Of a stretch of DNA of 64,000 nt, positions 13,046 through 24,804 are shown one piece after another; position 1 is the first letter of the stretch; each line of letters starts with the position of its first letter. The notes under the pieces were generated by a model. That model was not told the DNA's origin and did not search any database. It worked only from the letters and a program-made list of their open reading frames with translations. The position numbers and the translations under genes were made by a program. Origin of the DNA: Cacajao melanocephalus (taxonomy: Eukaryota; Chordata; Mammalia; Primates; Pitheciidae); NCBI GenBank assembly GCA_963573385.1, contig CAUYLG010026712.1:51965-115964 (forward strand), given 5' to 3'.

Positions 13046-13215
13046 TTTTCAGACTGCATTCTAGCCTGGGCAGTAGCACAAGAATCCTGTTCTCTCTCCC
13101 TCTTTTTCTTCCTCTTTCTTTCTCTCGTACATTCTTTTTTTTTCTTTCTTTCACTCCCACTTTCTTTCCTGTCTTTTCCTTTCTTTCAAAAAATTAAAAA
13201 AAAAAAAAAAAGAAA
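13046..13215 (+). repeat. Alu 3'-end scrap with pyrimidine-rich tract and A run
   Basis: 'ctgcattctagcctgggcag' near 13055-13074 matches the last segment of an Alu right monomer ('ctgcactccagcctgggca'). It passes directly into about 100 bp of CT-rich simple sequence (about 13090-13190) and then an A run (about 13190-13212). The usual A tail therefore seems to be replaced or split by an expanded CT tract. Confidence 0.55.
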
Positions 13216-13644
13216 TGAGTTTTAAACTTTAACAAAGGCATTTCTCTGTGATCTCTGTTGCAAGACACTAGGAAGTGATCTCTGGAGGATAGCAAAGCAT
13301 AAATCAAATAAGGCAGTCTATGATCTACACTGAACAACACATCAGAAGACTGAAAAAGTGTTACTATTGTTTTTCTGTGTTTTTTTTGTTTATTTTTATT
13401 TTTGTTTTTGGTTGTTAATATATGGCTATTTAGTTAATATATGACCAACTGTTGTTTTTTGTTTTGACATTAAATGTGACCCTTGTTGGGCAGGCTAAAA
13501 GCCGGCTAAATTGACAATGCTGAGAGTCAGAAAAATTAACCAGAGTCCACAAAGTTGATGAATGTAAGAGCAGAAAGTCAATGTCAAATGAATGCTTTTG
13601 TGAAATTAGCAGTGACAAACTTAAGGACAGTTTGTAATACCGAC

Positions 13645-13860
13645 CCCTGATTTTATAGCACTTTATATTTTGCCTGGCATAATATATCGTTCTATTTTTC
13701 TTTTAAATCACCAAATGAGGCAAGTTAGGGAAATGCAGGTCAGGGCAAGTACAATTATCTTTATGAGGAACCCCGGGCTCAGAGAATTTAATCACTTGTC
13801 TAAATCTCTGACTTTCAAATTAGTGCTCTTCCCACTGTGCCTCGTGGCCATACTCGATCA
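13645..13860 (-). repeat. MIR
   Basis: The reverse-complement MIR layout is visible: 'tttatagcactttatatttt', 'gaggaaccccgggctcagag', 'tttaatcacttgtctaaat', then 'tgctcttcccactgtgcctc'. This is the order of the conserved MIR core and its flank. Confidence 0.7.
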
Positions 13861-15295
13861 CTTCATATAAGTACTTAAAAGTCTGTGAGTCATTTGGAAA
13901 TAACATATTGACATATAAGATGATACAATTTAATGGACATATTTGTGAACATTAATGATTTCTACCCACTTAGATACTGTTAGTATACCTCCTTATCTTT
14001 AAAGAATCAGCTTCAAATTGCTTAGCACTACCACCATTAAGAATGGGTCTTTTTTCACTATCTATCAAATATCCTATGGGCATAAGTAATTTTTGTTCAT
14101 TAATATCTGTAATTCTCACAAAAGGGACAATAATAATTAAAAATATTGTTTTCAATATAATGCATTATTGGTTAATCTCATTAATATGTCGTTATTGTTA
14201 GTGGTACTACCTATGTATAATTTAACTGTATATCTAAAACATTGATTCAGTCTGAGGGAACTTGGATTTCTAATTATAAGCAATTTTGCAATCTTAACAT
14301 CCAGAGTTAAGACTGTTGAAATATATTTAGAAATACTTAAAATCTAAAATAAATATAATAGCCCTTCTTGGTATAAAAGAAGCAGTTTTTGGCCACCTGA
14401 CCATGTTTAAGTAGAAATAAAGTCTCCGTGATTAAAGTGCTACTCTTTTGAGAAGGATAGAAATGTCATGTAATATCTTAAAAGGTAAGACGGCTCTAGC
14501 ATGTGGCATGCAGGAGAGAAGACAGCCATGTCAGGTAAAAAGAAAAATTTACACAAGAGGAAGAACGATAGTGACAGTGCTATTAATGGCCAAGGAAGGA
14601 GTAGCTGTTTGTATCGAATAGGCGTACTCTGAATAGTAAGAAAGGAAGTCTGGGGTAGGTGGTAAATTACAAGTATTTTTTACCAACCGCCTCTCCCGTG
14701 GATACTAAAGAGCCTCCCAATATTAGCACTTAAAGTTGTATGTGATCAGGTGATACAGCCATCTGTAATGTGAGAAAGGAGATTTATGATAAGTAAAAGT
14801 ATATTGTTTTTAATATAAATCATTTATTCATGGTAAGTAAAAGTACATTTCCACCTTTCGTTACATACAGGCCCCACAACTATGTATATTATTAAACTAA
14901 ATATACTCTATACTAATTTAAGAGGTCAAAAATATTCTTAAATATGGTTGATTTAAAATAAATAAGAGCCTTACCTTTCTGAGATATATATATATATGAT
15001 TTAGAAATGTTTTACCTAATGCACAGTTGTCATGTAGGATCATCCACTGTTACCTCTACTCCTCCCCCTAGCAATGTATTTCAATTTTATTATTCTTGCC
15101 CCTATAAAGCAGAGATTATGTAGTCTGTTTTCAAAAATACAAAATGGTGAGATAGATGTATCCAACAGGCTTTAATATAATGAGAGTACAAATCATTATA
15201 AATATATGTTTATATGGATGTTACTTCTTTTACTTGGGATATTACTGTAGTCCTTGAGTGATGAATAGAATGTAAATCAAGAATGTATAAGGGCA
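13861..15295. other. Unassigned AT-rich sequence
   Basis: No gene or repeat recognised. Two near-copies of a short motif ('taagtaaaagtatatt' near 14790 and 'taagtaaaagtacatt' near 14835) lie about 45 bp apart. Confidence 0.5.
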
Positions 15296-15637
15296 GAAAA
15301 TCACCATTAAGGCTAGTCACAGTGGCTTATGCCTGTAATCCCAGCACTTTGGGAGGCCAAGGCAGGTGGATCATGAGGTCAGGATATTGAGACCATGCTG
15401 GCTAACACAGTGAAACTCCATCTCTACTAAAAATACAAAAAAAAAAAAAAAATAGCTGGGCGTGGTGGCAGGCACCTGTAGTCCCAGCTACCTCGGAGGC
15501 TGAGGCAGGAGAATTGCTTGAACCCGGAAAGCAGAGGTTGCAGTGAGCCAAGATGGCGTCCCTGCCACTCCAGCCTGGGTGACTGAGAATCCATCTGAAA
15601 AAAAAAAAAAAAAAGAAAGAAAGAAAATTATCATTAA
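15296..15637 (+). mobile_element. Alu element (AluS/Y-type) with TSD
   Basis: The body runs from 15311 to about 15622: left monomer ('cctgtaatcccagcactttg'), A-rich linker including a 16-base A run near 15439, right monomer ('gtagtcccagctacctcgga', 'gaacccgg', 'ctccagcctgggtgactgag') and an A tail with GAAA repeats. 'gctaacacagtgaaactcc' and 'ggcaggcacctgtagtccc' are typical of younger Alus. TSD copies at 15296-15310 and 15623-15637 (GAAAATCACCATTAA versus GAAAATTATCATTAA) match at 13 of 15 bases, defining the insertion precisely. Confidence 0.97.
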
Positions 15638-18600
15638 GACAAATGTAGGAGGAGAGACATAAAAGTACATTCACATCAGGCTTATTGAGTAGAGTGAGGA
15701 AAAGTGAAAGATGTATGTGCCTGTGTATGTACAGTGGTACAAGCTTATATGCATATTTGGGTTGTGTAAGTGTGTTAAGAGAGGGTGAATTAACAAATAA
15801 AATTGGGACTGTAGTTTGGAGAAAGATTGAGTGGGCATGCTAAGTGTTTGGGACAGTTTTTTGTAAGCAGTCAGAAGCCGTGAACTTTATGTTCAGTGCA
15901 GTGACAAGAACAAGATACCTTTTATTGAGAGACATCGTTTGATTTTTCAAAAATAGTAAGTATTCATAGTCCTTCAATATATAAATTTGTTTCATTTCTT
16001 TTTCATCTATTTTGTTTAAGTATATTGGTTTTAAATATGATGGTGTTAATTCAGTTTTATTCAGACAGCATCAATATTTAAATTGTCTTTAATTTACATG
16101 AGTGGTTCAACAGATGTTTTAGTTGAATTGATATCTTGCAATAACTTCAGTGGAAATGCTTTTGTTCCTTTGAAAAATACTGGTTAAATAAATGCATCCA
16201 ACTGTGAGAATAATGTGATAAAAATATCTTAATATACATTAAAGTTCATTGGTTTTGAAAAATAATTGGTTTAGATACAAAGCTATTAAAATTAGTAAAA
16301 ATGCTTAATTTAGAGGAAAATTTGTTCATTTCTATGCAATTACTTACGGTTATGATAGAATGTATTCCTGATGAAAACAATAATATGACTTTGATGACAA
16401 TAAGTAATACTTCTGTTTCAGAAAAATAAGATGGATGAGATTCATGAATTCAATGGATCAGTAATTTATAATAAGCATCCAAGTTGAGAAGAATGGTTGC
16501 CTATTTGTTTCCTTTTAACTAGAAACGTACAGAATATAATATTACCACAGAGTTGTCTATGATTGTATAGATAAAGTGTTTTCATAATCATTATTTCATT
16601 TGATCCCTAGAGTAATTCTTCAAGATAGGAAAAACAAGTGGTAAAATATATTAATATTTTAATAATTTTTCCAAGGTTTCAAGTCTGAAACTAGGACCCA
16701 GTTGTGTTTTTAATTTTTTTTATATCTTCTTTACCAGGGCTAGGCTATTATTAGACTTTCTTTTACACAATGACATTTCAATTTTTTTTTCAGTTAAGGG
16801 TTTCAAAAACTAGTCTACTGAACAAATTGGTTTATCTGATTTTTTCTCACAGTCATACTGCTTGCATTTGGATGCATTAAGACCTAAGTTTATTATGTGA
16901 CAGGCTTTAGTTTCTTTGCTGATATACTTTGCAGGTAACGATTTAAAGACTCTTTCAAAAGCACTGTAGTTCTTAATTTATAAATTTAATTAGGAGGAAT
17001 GTCCTGTGGATGTTACAAGAATTTAAAATCACAATCATATCTGCTGTGTATTTGTATACAGTGCTACACTTTATTATCACTATGTTCTGTGCATATTTGC
17101 AAGTAATGTGTCTGCATTCATAAACATTATTCAATTTATACTGAGTTCACTTTTCTTATAATCTAAAGAACTGGATTTAGATGAACATTATAAAGCAAAA
17201 CATTGGTATATCATTTTATCCAAATGTCACCTTGTGTCTTTTAATCCAATGTCCCTTGAACATACAGTCCAACAATTTTCTTAGTCTTAGGGAGGCATAC
17301 AAATACACCAAAGTAATCAACCATTAGACAAAACGCGTGCAAAGTGAGATGGGCTTGGAGATTATATATGTTTCACCAGAAATGAGAAAAACAAAGCAAA
17401 ATTATGATATTATCACTAATTTAATACATGAATATTTTCTCTAGATCCGAATATATTTCACTTACATATACATTATTAAAATGATTTAATTTTGACCAAG
17501 ACCATAAGGAGTTTTTCTAAGATATATACGTAAGTTAAACTTATAATAGCATACCATAGATAATACTACTTTGTAACATCTGTGCATCTAAATAGAGATA
17601 ATAAATTTCTTCATATTTTGAGTTACAGAAATTTCCTTAACTATTTTACTATATTCTAGGTGAATCAATATTAGAATGCCTCACCAAAACCATTATATCT
17701 ATTTTTGAAAACCTAAGCCATTATTGATACACTTAATTTGGGAAAACTTATTTTCAAGAACCATATTTGCTTTATTTTAGTAATAGCACCTTAATTTTAA
17801 ATGCTAATGCCTTTCCTACATAGGTAAAATAATTTATACTTTAAGCCAGGTGTTGTTTTTCTCTTAGGATTGAGAGTTGCATAAACTGAAGGTAAAAGGC
17901 CTGTTTACATATTAAGAAAAGTGGTGAGAAAACGAAGTAAGATTTAAAAAATCAATACAAAATTAAACAAAAAACAAATAGTAGGGATTCCACTCATTAT
18001 ATAATTTCTGAGTGAAGCAACTAACTTTTAAGCCACAATTAATTTGCTGTATCTAGGTTCTCTTAAAAAATGAGGAATCCTCTATACCTCATTTGCCCTG
18101 TAGTTACCTGAGAGGGGAATAAAGGTTTCCTTCTCCAAGTAAATAATTAAGGGTCATTTACCAGACCAGAGACAACACATTTCTCATTCATGGCTTCAGT
18201 AATCTCAAAGAGTTGGATTTCTTGGTCACAACAAATATTTGCCGACTTATGAATGTTTAGGCCTGTAAACTAGATTTGAACAGATGAATTTCCATCAGGT
18301 ATATAGTATTATTCCTGAAGAAGCAGGCACTATATTTGAGAAGCGACATAGTTGACAAATTAGGCCATGCAAGACAGTGTAATCAGAGCAGTACAGGTTG
18401 GAAGTCTGCTTTATTTCCTTGAGGTACCCAGAGTAATTTTCCACTTACATAGACCACAACACTAGTGGCTAAAAACGCAGAAGACTTTATGATAAGGGGG
18501 ACAACTGGATGTTAAGAGAAAAATCAGCTGTCTGATACAAGGTTTTCATAGCCTGTCTTTTGGCAAATAAGAGTTGCTAATAACTGCTGTTTTTTCTCTG

Positions 18601-19550
18601 AGGGAAGAAAATGATAGTTCTCAATTGTTTAATGTAAAATATTAATTGTCTGATTCCTGAATTATTTCTAAACACCATAACGAGTCACTTTCCTTTTATC
18701 TCTTATGTACATTTTTCTTTCAGTTACTTTACTCAATACTTGTATTCATAGCATGCTTAAGTTTCCCGTAATCCTTAATAGAAAGTATTTTTCAGAGACT
18801 AAAAGGTTTCCACAAGAGATGCTAATGGTTTCACGCTAGTCACCAACTTGATTTTTTTCTGCTTCTCAGCTGTCTTTAGTTTCACAGTCCAGAGACCATC
18901 TGTCTAGACAGGTGTTATCTCACTGGTATCTAAAAGTAGAAATGGAACATCATTATTTTTGAAATCTATTTAGAAACTGCAACTCTAGTGATAAAGCAGT
19001 ACTAGTCTAAGTTGTGCAGTGTTACAAATCACTTCCTTAGAACAGATGGACTGCAAAATGGCTTATTTTGCATGGGCCAGCTGTGAACTAAAGTAGAGAA
19101 TAGGAATTGTGGATGTTGCTTACATTGCACAGAAGAGTCAAGAAATTTACCAGATATATCAAAAGGAGTTTGTTTTGAGTAAGGCATTTATCTCATGGAT
19201 TTATTTTTTTTTTAATTAATGTTCACTGTTTATAATACAGGGAAAGACAAATATGAATCAATCTTAAAGATATTAGTATAAAAATAAATTCTGCTAAAAA
19301 ATATTTCAAGGCCTATAAATTTATGGGCCTTGACTATACTCCACAAATTTTAGCTTCAAAGGCACAATTCTGTTGATTCCAAATTCAAAACACCTGGGTA
19401 TGGATACCTGGGTATTTTCCATTGTGTAGTATCGGAGAACTTACTGTTATGAACAAATTTAAAGATAATGTTGCAAAAGAATAATTCATTTCATTACACA
19501 GTTATACCTTCTCACTCCAGGAAAGTCTTTACAACATAAAAACATACATG
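15638..19550. other. Repeat-poor AT-rich block
   Basis: Nearly 4 kb with no recognisable young transposon and no gene. A weak minus-strand MIR-like piece may lie at about 16560-16715 ('atcattatttcatttgatcc ... ccaaggtttcaagtctgaaa'). Otherwise I see nothing I can name. Confidence 0.5.
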
Positions 19551-19552
19551 CA

Positions 19553-19576
19553 TACACACACACACACACACACACA
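19553..19576. repeat. (CA)n microsatellite
   Basis: An uninterrupted run of about 12 CA units. Confidence 0.95.
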
Positions 19577-19609
19577 TATTGCATCGGCACTTTGTCCAGT
19601 GGTGCACAC

Positions 19610-19865
19610 ATATTACACAATCTGGCATTGTGTTCATTGCCCAGACCCCCACTTCCTAGCTAAGTTGCCTTGGGACCCTTACTTGAAATGGTGATGTCCC
19701 AGTATTTGCTGTTTTCCTATATAAAATAGGGATAATAAACTTTTCCTAAACCATAAGGTTGATGTGATTATAAGTGACACAGTACACATAAATCACTTCG
19801 AAAAATTTGACATTCAATAAGAAGTCAATAAACATTAGCTGTCATCGTTGCTGTTATTATTTCTG
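19610..19865 (+). repeat. MIR
   Basis: The plus-strand MIR layout is clear: 'cacttcctagctaagttgcc', 'ttttcctatataaaatagg', 'gataataaac', 'aaggttgatgtgattataag', and the tail 'gaagtcaataaacattagct'. Confidence 0.75.
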
Positions 19866-20212
19866 TATTCAAAGTAGGTTGGCATGTTTTGTTACAAATC
19901 ACCTCAACTCAAAGTACATTTTCCTGAAAGAAAAATAGATATCAAATTTGGACAGATTAGGTTGAAATTGTATTCTATTATTTCGTAGTTAATGTTGGTA
20001 TCTTGGTACATTAAATTGTAATTTAAAACATGCTTTTTATGACAAAGTATGGATCTGAGTTAAAAATCAAATTAAACATTTGGGAAAAAATTTTATAAAG
20101 TAATGACAAAAACAATCAACCCTTTTTAAGGACCTGCAAGCAATATTTTTAAAGAGAGGAAACTGCCTGTCTTTCTAACTAAATATTTTTCTATATGTGG
20201 TTAAAATATTTT

Positions 20213-20289
20213 TCCTCTTTCTCTCTTTCTCACTCTCTCTCTCTCTCTCTCTGTCTCTGTCTCTCTCTTTCTGTCTTTCTCTTTCTTTG
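20213..20289. repeat. CT-rich microsatellite
   Basis: Polypyrimidine run with a (CT)n core at about 20233-20252 and CTTT/CTGT variants around it. Confidence 0.93.
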
Positions 20290-20978
20290 CCAGCCCTGCT
20301 TCCAAGGAAAACTATAGATAAGGAATAGTATAAAGCAAGTTCCAGAGTGGTAGGGGGAACCCAAGGTAAAGAAGCATATCATGTAAGAACAATATTCCTC
20401 AACTTCTTGATCTAACGTAAGGCTTAAATAAATGTTAGCCTATTTTGACCTTGGTGTTAATGCATACTATAAATCCTAAATATATTTGTTTTTTTGGCTT
20501 TCATTTGTTTTTAACTCTGTATCACATATTGTAATTTTCAATTAGAAATGATGATATCATAGAAGTCATAATTGAATGTATTTTAGGATGGCATTATTAA
20601 TAATTAGTTATCTATTAACCTTTAACAAGGTCTTAGGGGCTGAAGCAAATAAAGGAGAAAGTAAAATCTACCTTTTGGGCTCCATTATAATTTAGATGAG
20701 CAGGAAATATAAAATATGTTGAACAATGACTATTTTTCCATAATATGTTTTTAAACCACTATAAAAATACATTCAAATAAACTTCAAGATATATAATAAA
20801 ATATTACCTACTTATAAATGTTGCACAAATACATAAAATTTAAATAGCACACTAAAGAAAATTAAATAAAATGCACTTTGAGATATAGAAACATAGAACT
20901 CTCTCTAATGAAAATTGAGTCATTGTAGAGTGTGCTGAAATATACTTTTACATGACTTTTGCAAAAGAAATGAAAATT
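20290..20978. other. Unassigned AT-rich sequence
   Basis: No gene or repeat recognised. Confidence 0.5.
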
Positions 20979-20983
20979 ATGAT

Positions 20984-21345
20984 TGTGTTAGTCCATTTTC
21001 ACACTGATGATAAAGACATACCTGAGACTGAGTATTTTTTTTTTTAAAAAGGAGGCTTAATAGACTCACAGTTCCATGTGGCTGGGGAGGACTCACAATA
21101 ATGGTGGAAGGTGAAAGGCACATGTTACTTTGCGGCAGGCAAGAGAAAGAAGAACCAAGTGAAAGGGATTTCCCCTTATAAAACCATCAGATCTTATGAG
21201 ACTTACCCACTACCAGGAGAATAGTGTGGGCGAAACCACCCCATGATTCAGTTATGTCCCACCAATTTCCTCCCACAACATGTGGAAATTATGAGAACTA
21301 TAATTCAAGATGAGATTTGGGTGCAGACACAGCCAAACCATATCA
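20984..21345 (-). repeat. 3' LTR of the THE1 provirus
   Basis: 362 bp. The order on the plus strand is the reverse of the solo LTR at 11.8 kb: a 'gtgttagtccattttcacac' start, 'ttataaaaccatcagatctt', and a 'ccaaaccatatca' end. Confidence 0.93.
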
Positions 21346-21533
21346 TTCTGCCCTTGGCCTCTCCCAAATCTCATGTCCTCATATTTCAAAACCAATCATG
21401 CCTTCCCAACAGTCCCCCAAAGTCTTAACTCATTTCAGCATTAACTCAAAAGTCCACAGTCCAAAGTCTCATCTGAGACAAGGCAAGTCCCTTCCACCTG
21501 TGAGCCTGTAAGATCAAAAGCAAGTTAGTTACT

Positions 21534-22061
21534 TCATAGATAAAATGGGGGTACAGACATTGGGTAAATACAGCTGTCCCAAATGGGAGAAATTAACCAA
21601 AACAAAGGGATGGCAGGCCCTATGCTATTTTGAAATCCAGCGGGGCAGTCAAATCTGTAAGCTTGAAAATGATTTCCTTTGACTTCATGTCTTACATCCC
21701 AGTCACACTCCTCCAAGAGGTGGGCTCCCACGGCCTTGGTCAGCACCACTCCTGTGGCTTTCCTGGGCACAGCCTGCCTTCCAGCTGCTTTCACAGGTTG
21801 GCACTGAGTGTCTTTGGCTTTTCCAGGCACATGGTGCAAGCTGTTGGTGGATCTACCATTGTGAGGTCTCAAGGACACTGGCCTTCTTCTCACAGCTTCA
21901 CGAGGCAGTCCCTGAGTAGGAACTCTTTGTGGGGGCATCAACCCCACATTTGCCTTCTGCACTTCCCCAGCAGAAGTTTTCCATGAGGGCCCCAGTCCTG
22001 CAGCAAACTTCTGCTGGAACATCCATATAGTTCCATATATCCTCTGAAATCTAGGCAACAT
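21534..22061 (-). pseudogene. THE1 internal-region open frame (175 codons)
   Basis: The longest open frame in the provirus internal region. It lies in sense orientation relative to the element and has no recognisable cellular protein domain. It is rich in proline, arginine, glycine and serine, ends in a hydrophobic, proline-containing C-terminus, and has no reverse-transcriptase or protease motif. In THE1 elements the internal region holds gag-derived, mostly non-functional sequence. I treat this as a chance survivor in such sequence rather than a gene. The antisense frame at 21630-21986 is its shadow. Confidence 0.5.
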
Positions 22062-22532
22062 TCACAAACCTCAGTTCTTGACTCTGTGTACCTGCAGGCT
22101 CAACCCCGATGTGGAAACTTCCAAGGCTTGTGGCTTGCACCTTCTAAAGACAGGACCTGAGCTGTACCTTGGCCCCTTTTAGCCGTGGCTAGAGTGGCTG
22201 GGACACAGGCCACCAAGTACCTAGGCTGCAGATAGCAGGGGATCCTAAGCGTGGCCCACAAAACTATTTTTTTTTTTCCTTATAGGCCTCTGGGCTGGTA
22301 ATGGGAGGGGCTGCTGCAAAGGTCTCTGACATGCCCTGCAGACATTTTCCCCATTGTCTTGGCAAGTAAGATTGGGCTCCTCATTACGTATGCAAATTTC
22401 TGCAGCCAGCTTGGATTTCTCCTTAGAAAATGGGTTTTTCTTTTCTATCACATGAGGCTGCAAATTCTTCAAATTTTTATGTTTTGTCTCCCTTTTAAAA
22501 CTGAATGCTATTAACAGCACCGAAATAACATC

Positions 22533-22877
22533 TTAAATACTTTGCTGCTTAGAAATTTCTTCTGCCAGATCCCCTAAATCATATCCCTCAGGCTCAAAGT
22601 TCTGCAAATCTCTAGGGCAGAGACGAAATGCCACCCTTCCCTTCACTAAAATATAGCAAAAGTCACCATTACTCCAGTTCCCAACAAGTTCCTCATTTCT
22701 ATTTGAGACCACCTCAGCCTCAATTTCTTTGTTTATATCATTATCAGCATTTTGTTCAAAGCCATTCAACAGTTCTCTGGGAAGTTGCAATCTTTCTCGC
22801 ATTCTTCTGTCTTCTTCTGAGCCCTTCAAACTGTTCCAACCTCTGCCCCTTTCCAAGTTCCAAAGTTGTTTCCACAT
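22533..22877 (-). pseudogene. THE1 gag-like remnant (114 codons)
   Basis: This frame starts soon after the 5' LTR in the element's sense orientation. It is charged and glutamate-rich in its middle ('NADNDINKEIEAE', 'SNRNEELVGNWS'), the style of the MaLR gag-like leader frame. It is cut off by a stop, and the next sense frames downstream (22245-22520) are in a different register, so the ancestral frame is broken. Confidence 0.55.
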
Positions 22878-22925
22878 TTTCAGGTATCTTTAGAGCTGCA
22901 CCCCACTCTACTGTTACCAATTTAC

Positions 22926-23257
22926 TGTAGTAGTCCATATTCGTAGTGCTGATAATGACAGATCTGAGACTGGGTAATTTATACAAAAAAAGAGGTTTAA
23001 TGGACTCACAATTCCATATAGTTGGGGAGACCTCACAATCATGCCAGAAATCAAGAGAAAGGAGAACCAAGTGAAAGGGATTTTCCCTTATAAAACCATC
23101 ACATCTCATAAGGCTATTCACTACCACAAGAACAGTATGGGGAAAACCACTCCAGTGATTCAATTGTCTCCTACAGGTTCTCTCCCACAACACATGAGAA
23201 TTATGGGAGCTACAATTCAAGATGAGATTTGGGTGGGGATGCAGCCAAACCATATCA
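22926..23257 (-). repeat. 5' LTR of the THE1 provirus
   Basis: 332 bp with the same landmarks as the 3' LTR but an internal gap near 23040. The sequence immediately inside it (about 22905-22925) reads 'ggtaacagtagagtgggg' on the minus strand, which is where the primer-binding region lies in this family. Confidence 0.93.
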
Positions 23258-23262
23258 AGGAT

Positions 23263-23605
23263 GTGTTTCTGTGTTGCTGCTTGAAAAAAAAAAAAACTTC
23301 TTGATGGTATTTTATTTGTATAATGTGTGTATATACTAGCATAGCACCAAGATGGTAGTGGACATTTAATAAATATCCATTCTCTTCTAACCCTTAGGCA
23401 ATGCTGTTGCCTTTCCTTTACATCTTCTTTTTCAAGTCAAATATTTTTATTATGTTAATCCTTTAAAAGGTTTCTTAGCATCATCTTGTTTATTCACATT
23501 CTCCCATGTGGAAATTAGTAATTTTTTTATTATTTTAATTTAGAGTGAGATTTATAGCATAAGTTAATATAAAATGAAGGAAATTTCCACAAATATGAAT
23601 ATCCC
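23263..23605. other. Unassigned AT-rich sequence
   Basis: Contains a 12-base A run at about 23285-23296. No gene or repeat recognised. Confidence 0.5.
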
Positions 23606-23610
23606 AATTT

Positions 23611-24076
23611 TGTGGGTTGAATTGTACCCTTCAGAGTATTTGTTCAAATCTTAACCCTGGAACCTGTGATTGTGATCCTATTTGGAAAAAAGAGTCTTTT
23701 CAGGTTTAAGTAGGTGAAAGATTTTGATATGAAATCATTTTGATTTCACCAGGTGAGCCATCAATCGAATGATAGGTGTTTTTCAGGAAAAAAAAAAAAA
23801 AAGAAGATGGAGGTAGAGAAAGAGACACACAGCGACAAGGTTATGTAAAGATAGAGGCAGACATTTGTAAAATGTGTACCTAAGGAAAAAAAAAAAAACA
23901 CGGAGCCACCAGAAGCTATAAGAGTATCTCTAGTATCTTCGAAAGACTGTGGCTTGGCTGACACCTTCATTTTTGTCTTCTGGCCCCTAGAACTATAAGA
24001 AAATATAGTTCTTTTGCTTTAAACCTCTAATTTTATGGAAATCTTTTATGGCAGACCTAGGAAATTGTTAGATACA
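23611..24076 (+). mobile_element. MLT1 LTR (ERVL-MaLR)
   Basis: Full-length-looking old MaLR LTR with 'tgtgggttgaattgtaccc', 'ggaacctgtgattgtgatcc', 'tatttggaaaaaagagtctt', 'gagacacacagcgacaagg', 'agccaccagaagctataag', 'gctgacaccttcattttt' and the end 'cctaggaaattgttagatac'. Two A runs (about 23790 and 23885) are secondary expansions in the body. Confidence 0.85.
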
Positions 24077-24282
24077 GTTTGATGTGTAAATGCATAGAAA
24101 CAAGCATTTATAATGAACATCATAACAAATGTTAAGAGAAGAAACATGGAGGAGAGATGTAGGATTCAATGTATTTTTAAACATCATCTGACATAGTGGT
24201 TGAAAGTGGTTGAATTGAATCAGATAAATTAATGAGTATTAAAGGCTTTTATAATTCATGAAGAGCTTACTCCCCCTGGATT

Positions 24283-24420
24283 TCTCAGTTACAGCACTGT
24301 TGATACATTGGACTAGATACTTATTGGTGGAGGCTGTCCTGTGCATTTTTGGGTATTTAGCAGCATCCCTGTCATCTACCCACTAGAAGGCAGTAGCATC
24401 CTGGGTTATGTTGACCAAAG
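24283..24420 (-). mobile_element. MER5A-like hAT (Charlie) MITE
   Basis: The reverse-complement MER5A core is clear: 'ggctgtcctgtgcatttttg', 'tatttagcagcatccctg', 'ctacccactagaaggcagta'. The ends are eroded, so terminal inverted repeats cannot be confirmed. Confidence 0.8.
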
Positions 24421-24621
24421 CGGGTGTAGCAGTGGGGAAAGGAAAGATATTGGTCAAAGAGTACAAAGTTCCAGTTAGATAGAAATAATGCATTTTAGAG
24501 ATTTATTGCACATTATGATGGCTGTAGTTAATAATAATTTATTGTATATTTCAAAATTGATTTTAAATGTTCTCACCACAAAAAATAGGTAAGTGATGGA
24601 CGTGTTAATTCACCTAATTTA

Positions 24622-24647
24622 ATCTATCTACAATCTGTGTGTGTGTG

Positions 24648-24701
<54 letters not shown>

Positions 24702-24804
24702 CATATGTATGATATATACTTACATATATAAGATATATACTTATATATACACACTCACACATTGTAGATAGATACACACACACACACATATATGTGTATA
24801 TATA
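24622..24804. repeat. TA/CA microsatellite inside an inverted repeat
   Basis: A TG run, a long (TA)n core (about 24648-24712), more TA-rich sequence and a CA run. Arms at 24622-24653 and 24742-24773 are inverted copies of each other, pairing at 29 of 32 positions. They include a non-repetitive ATCTATCTACAAT / ATTGTAGATAGAT pair, so the tract can fold as a long hairpin or cruciform. Confidence 0.9.

Larger units (their letters stand above)
20984..23257 (-). mobile_element. THE1 (ERVL-MaLR) provirus, nearly complete
   Basis: About 2.27 kb, close to the usual THE1 length, in minus orientation. The 3' LTR lies at 20984-21345, the internal region at 21346-22925 and the 5' LTR at 22926-23257. Each LTR starts with a TGT(G/A)-TAGTCC form and ends in 'ccaaaccatatca', the reverse complement of the canonical THE1 LTR ends. 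The 5' LTR is about 30 bp shorter: it lacks the equivalent of about 21106-21138. Flanking 5-mers atgat (20979-20983) and aggat (23258-23262) differ at one base and are the probable target duplication. THE1 elements are non-autonomous relatives of ERVL and lack a polymerase gene. Confidence 0.93.

Noticed and set aside
21630..21986. 118-codon plus-strand frame
   Set aside because: Antisense shadow of the minus-strand THE1 internal-region frame; no independent support.
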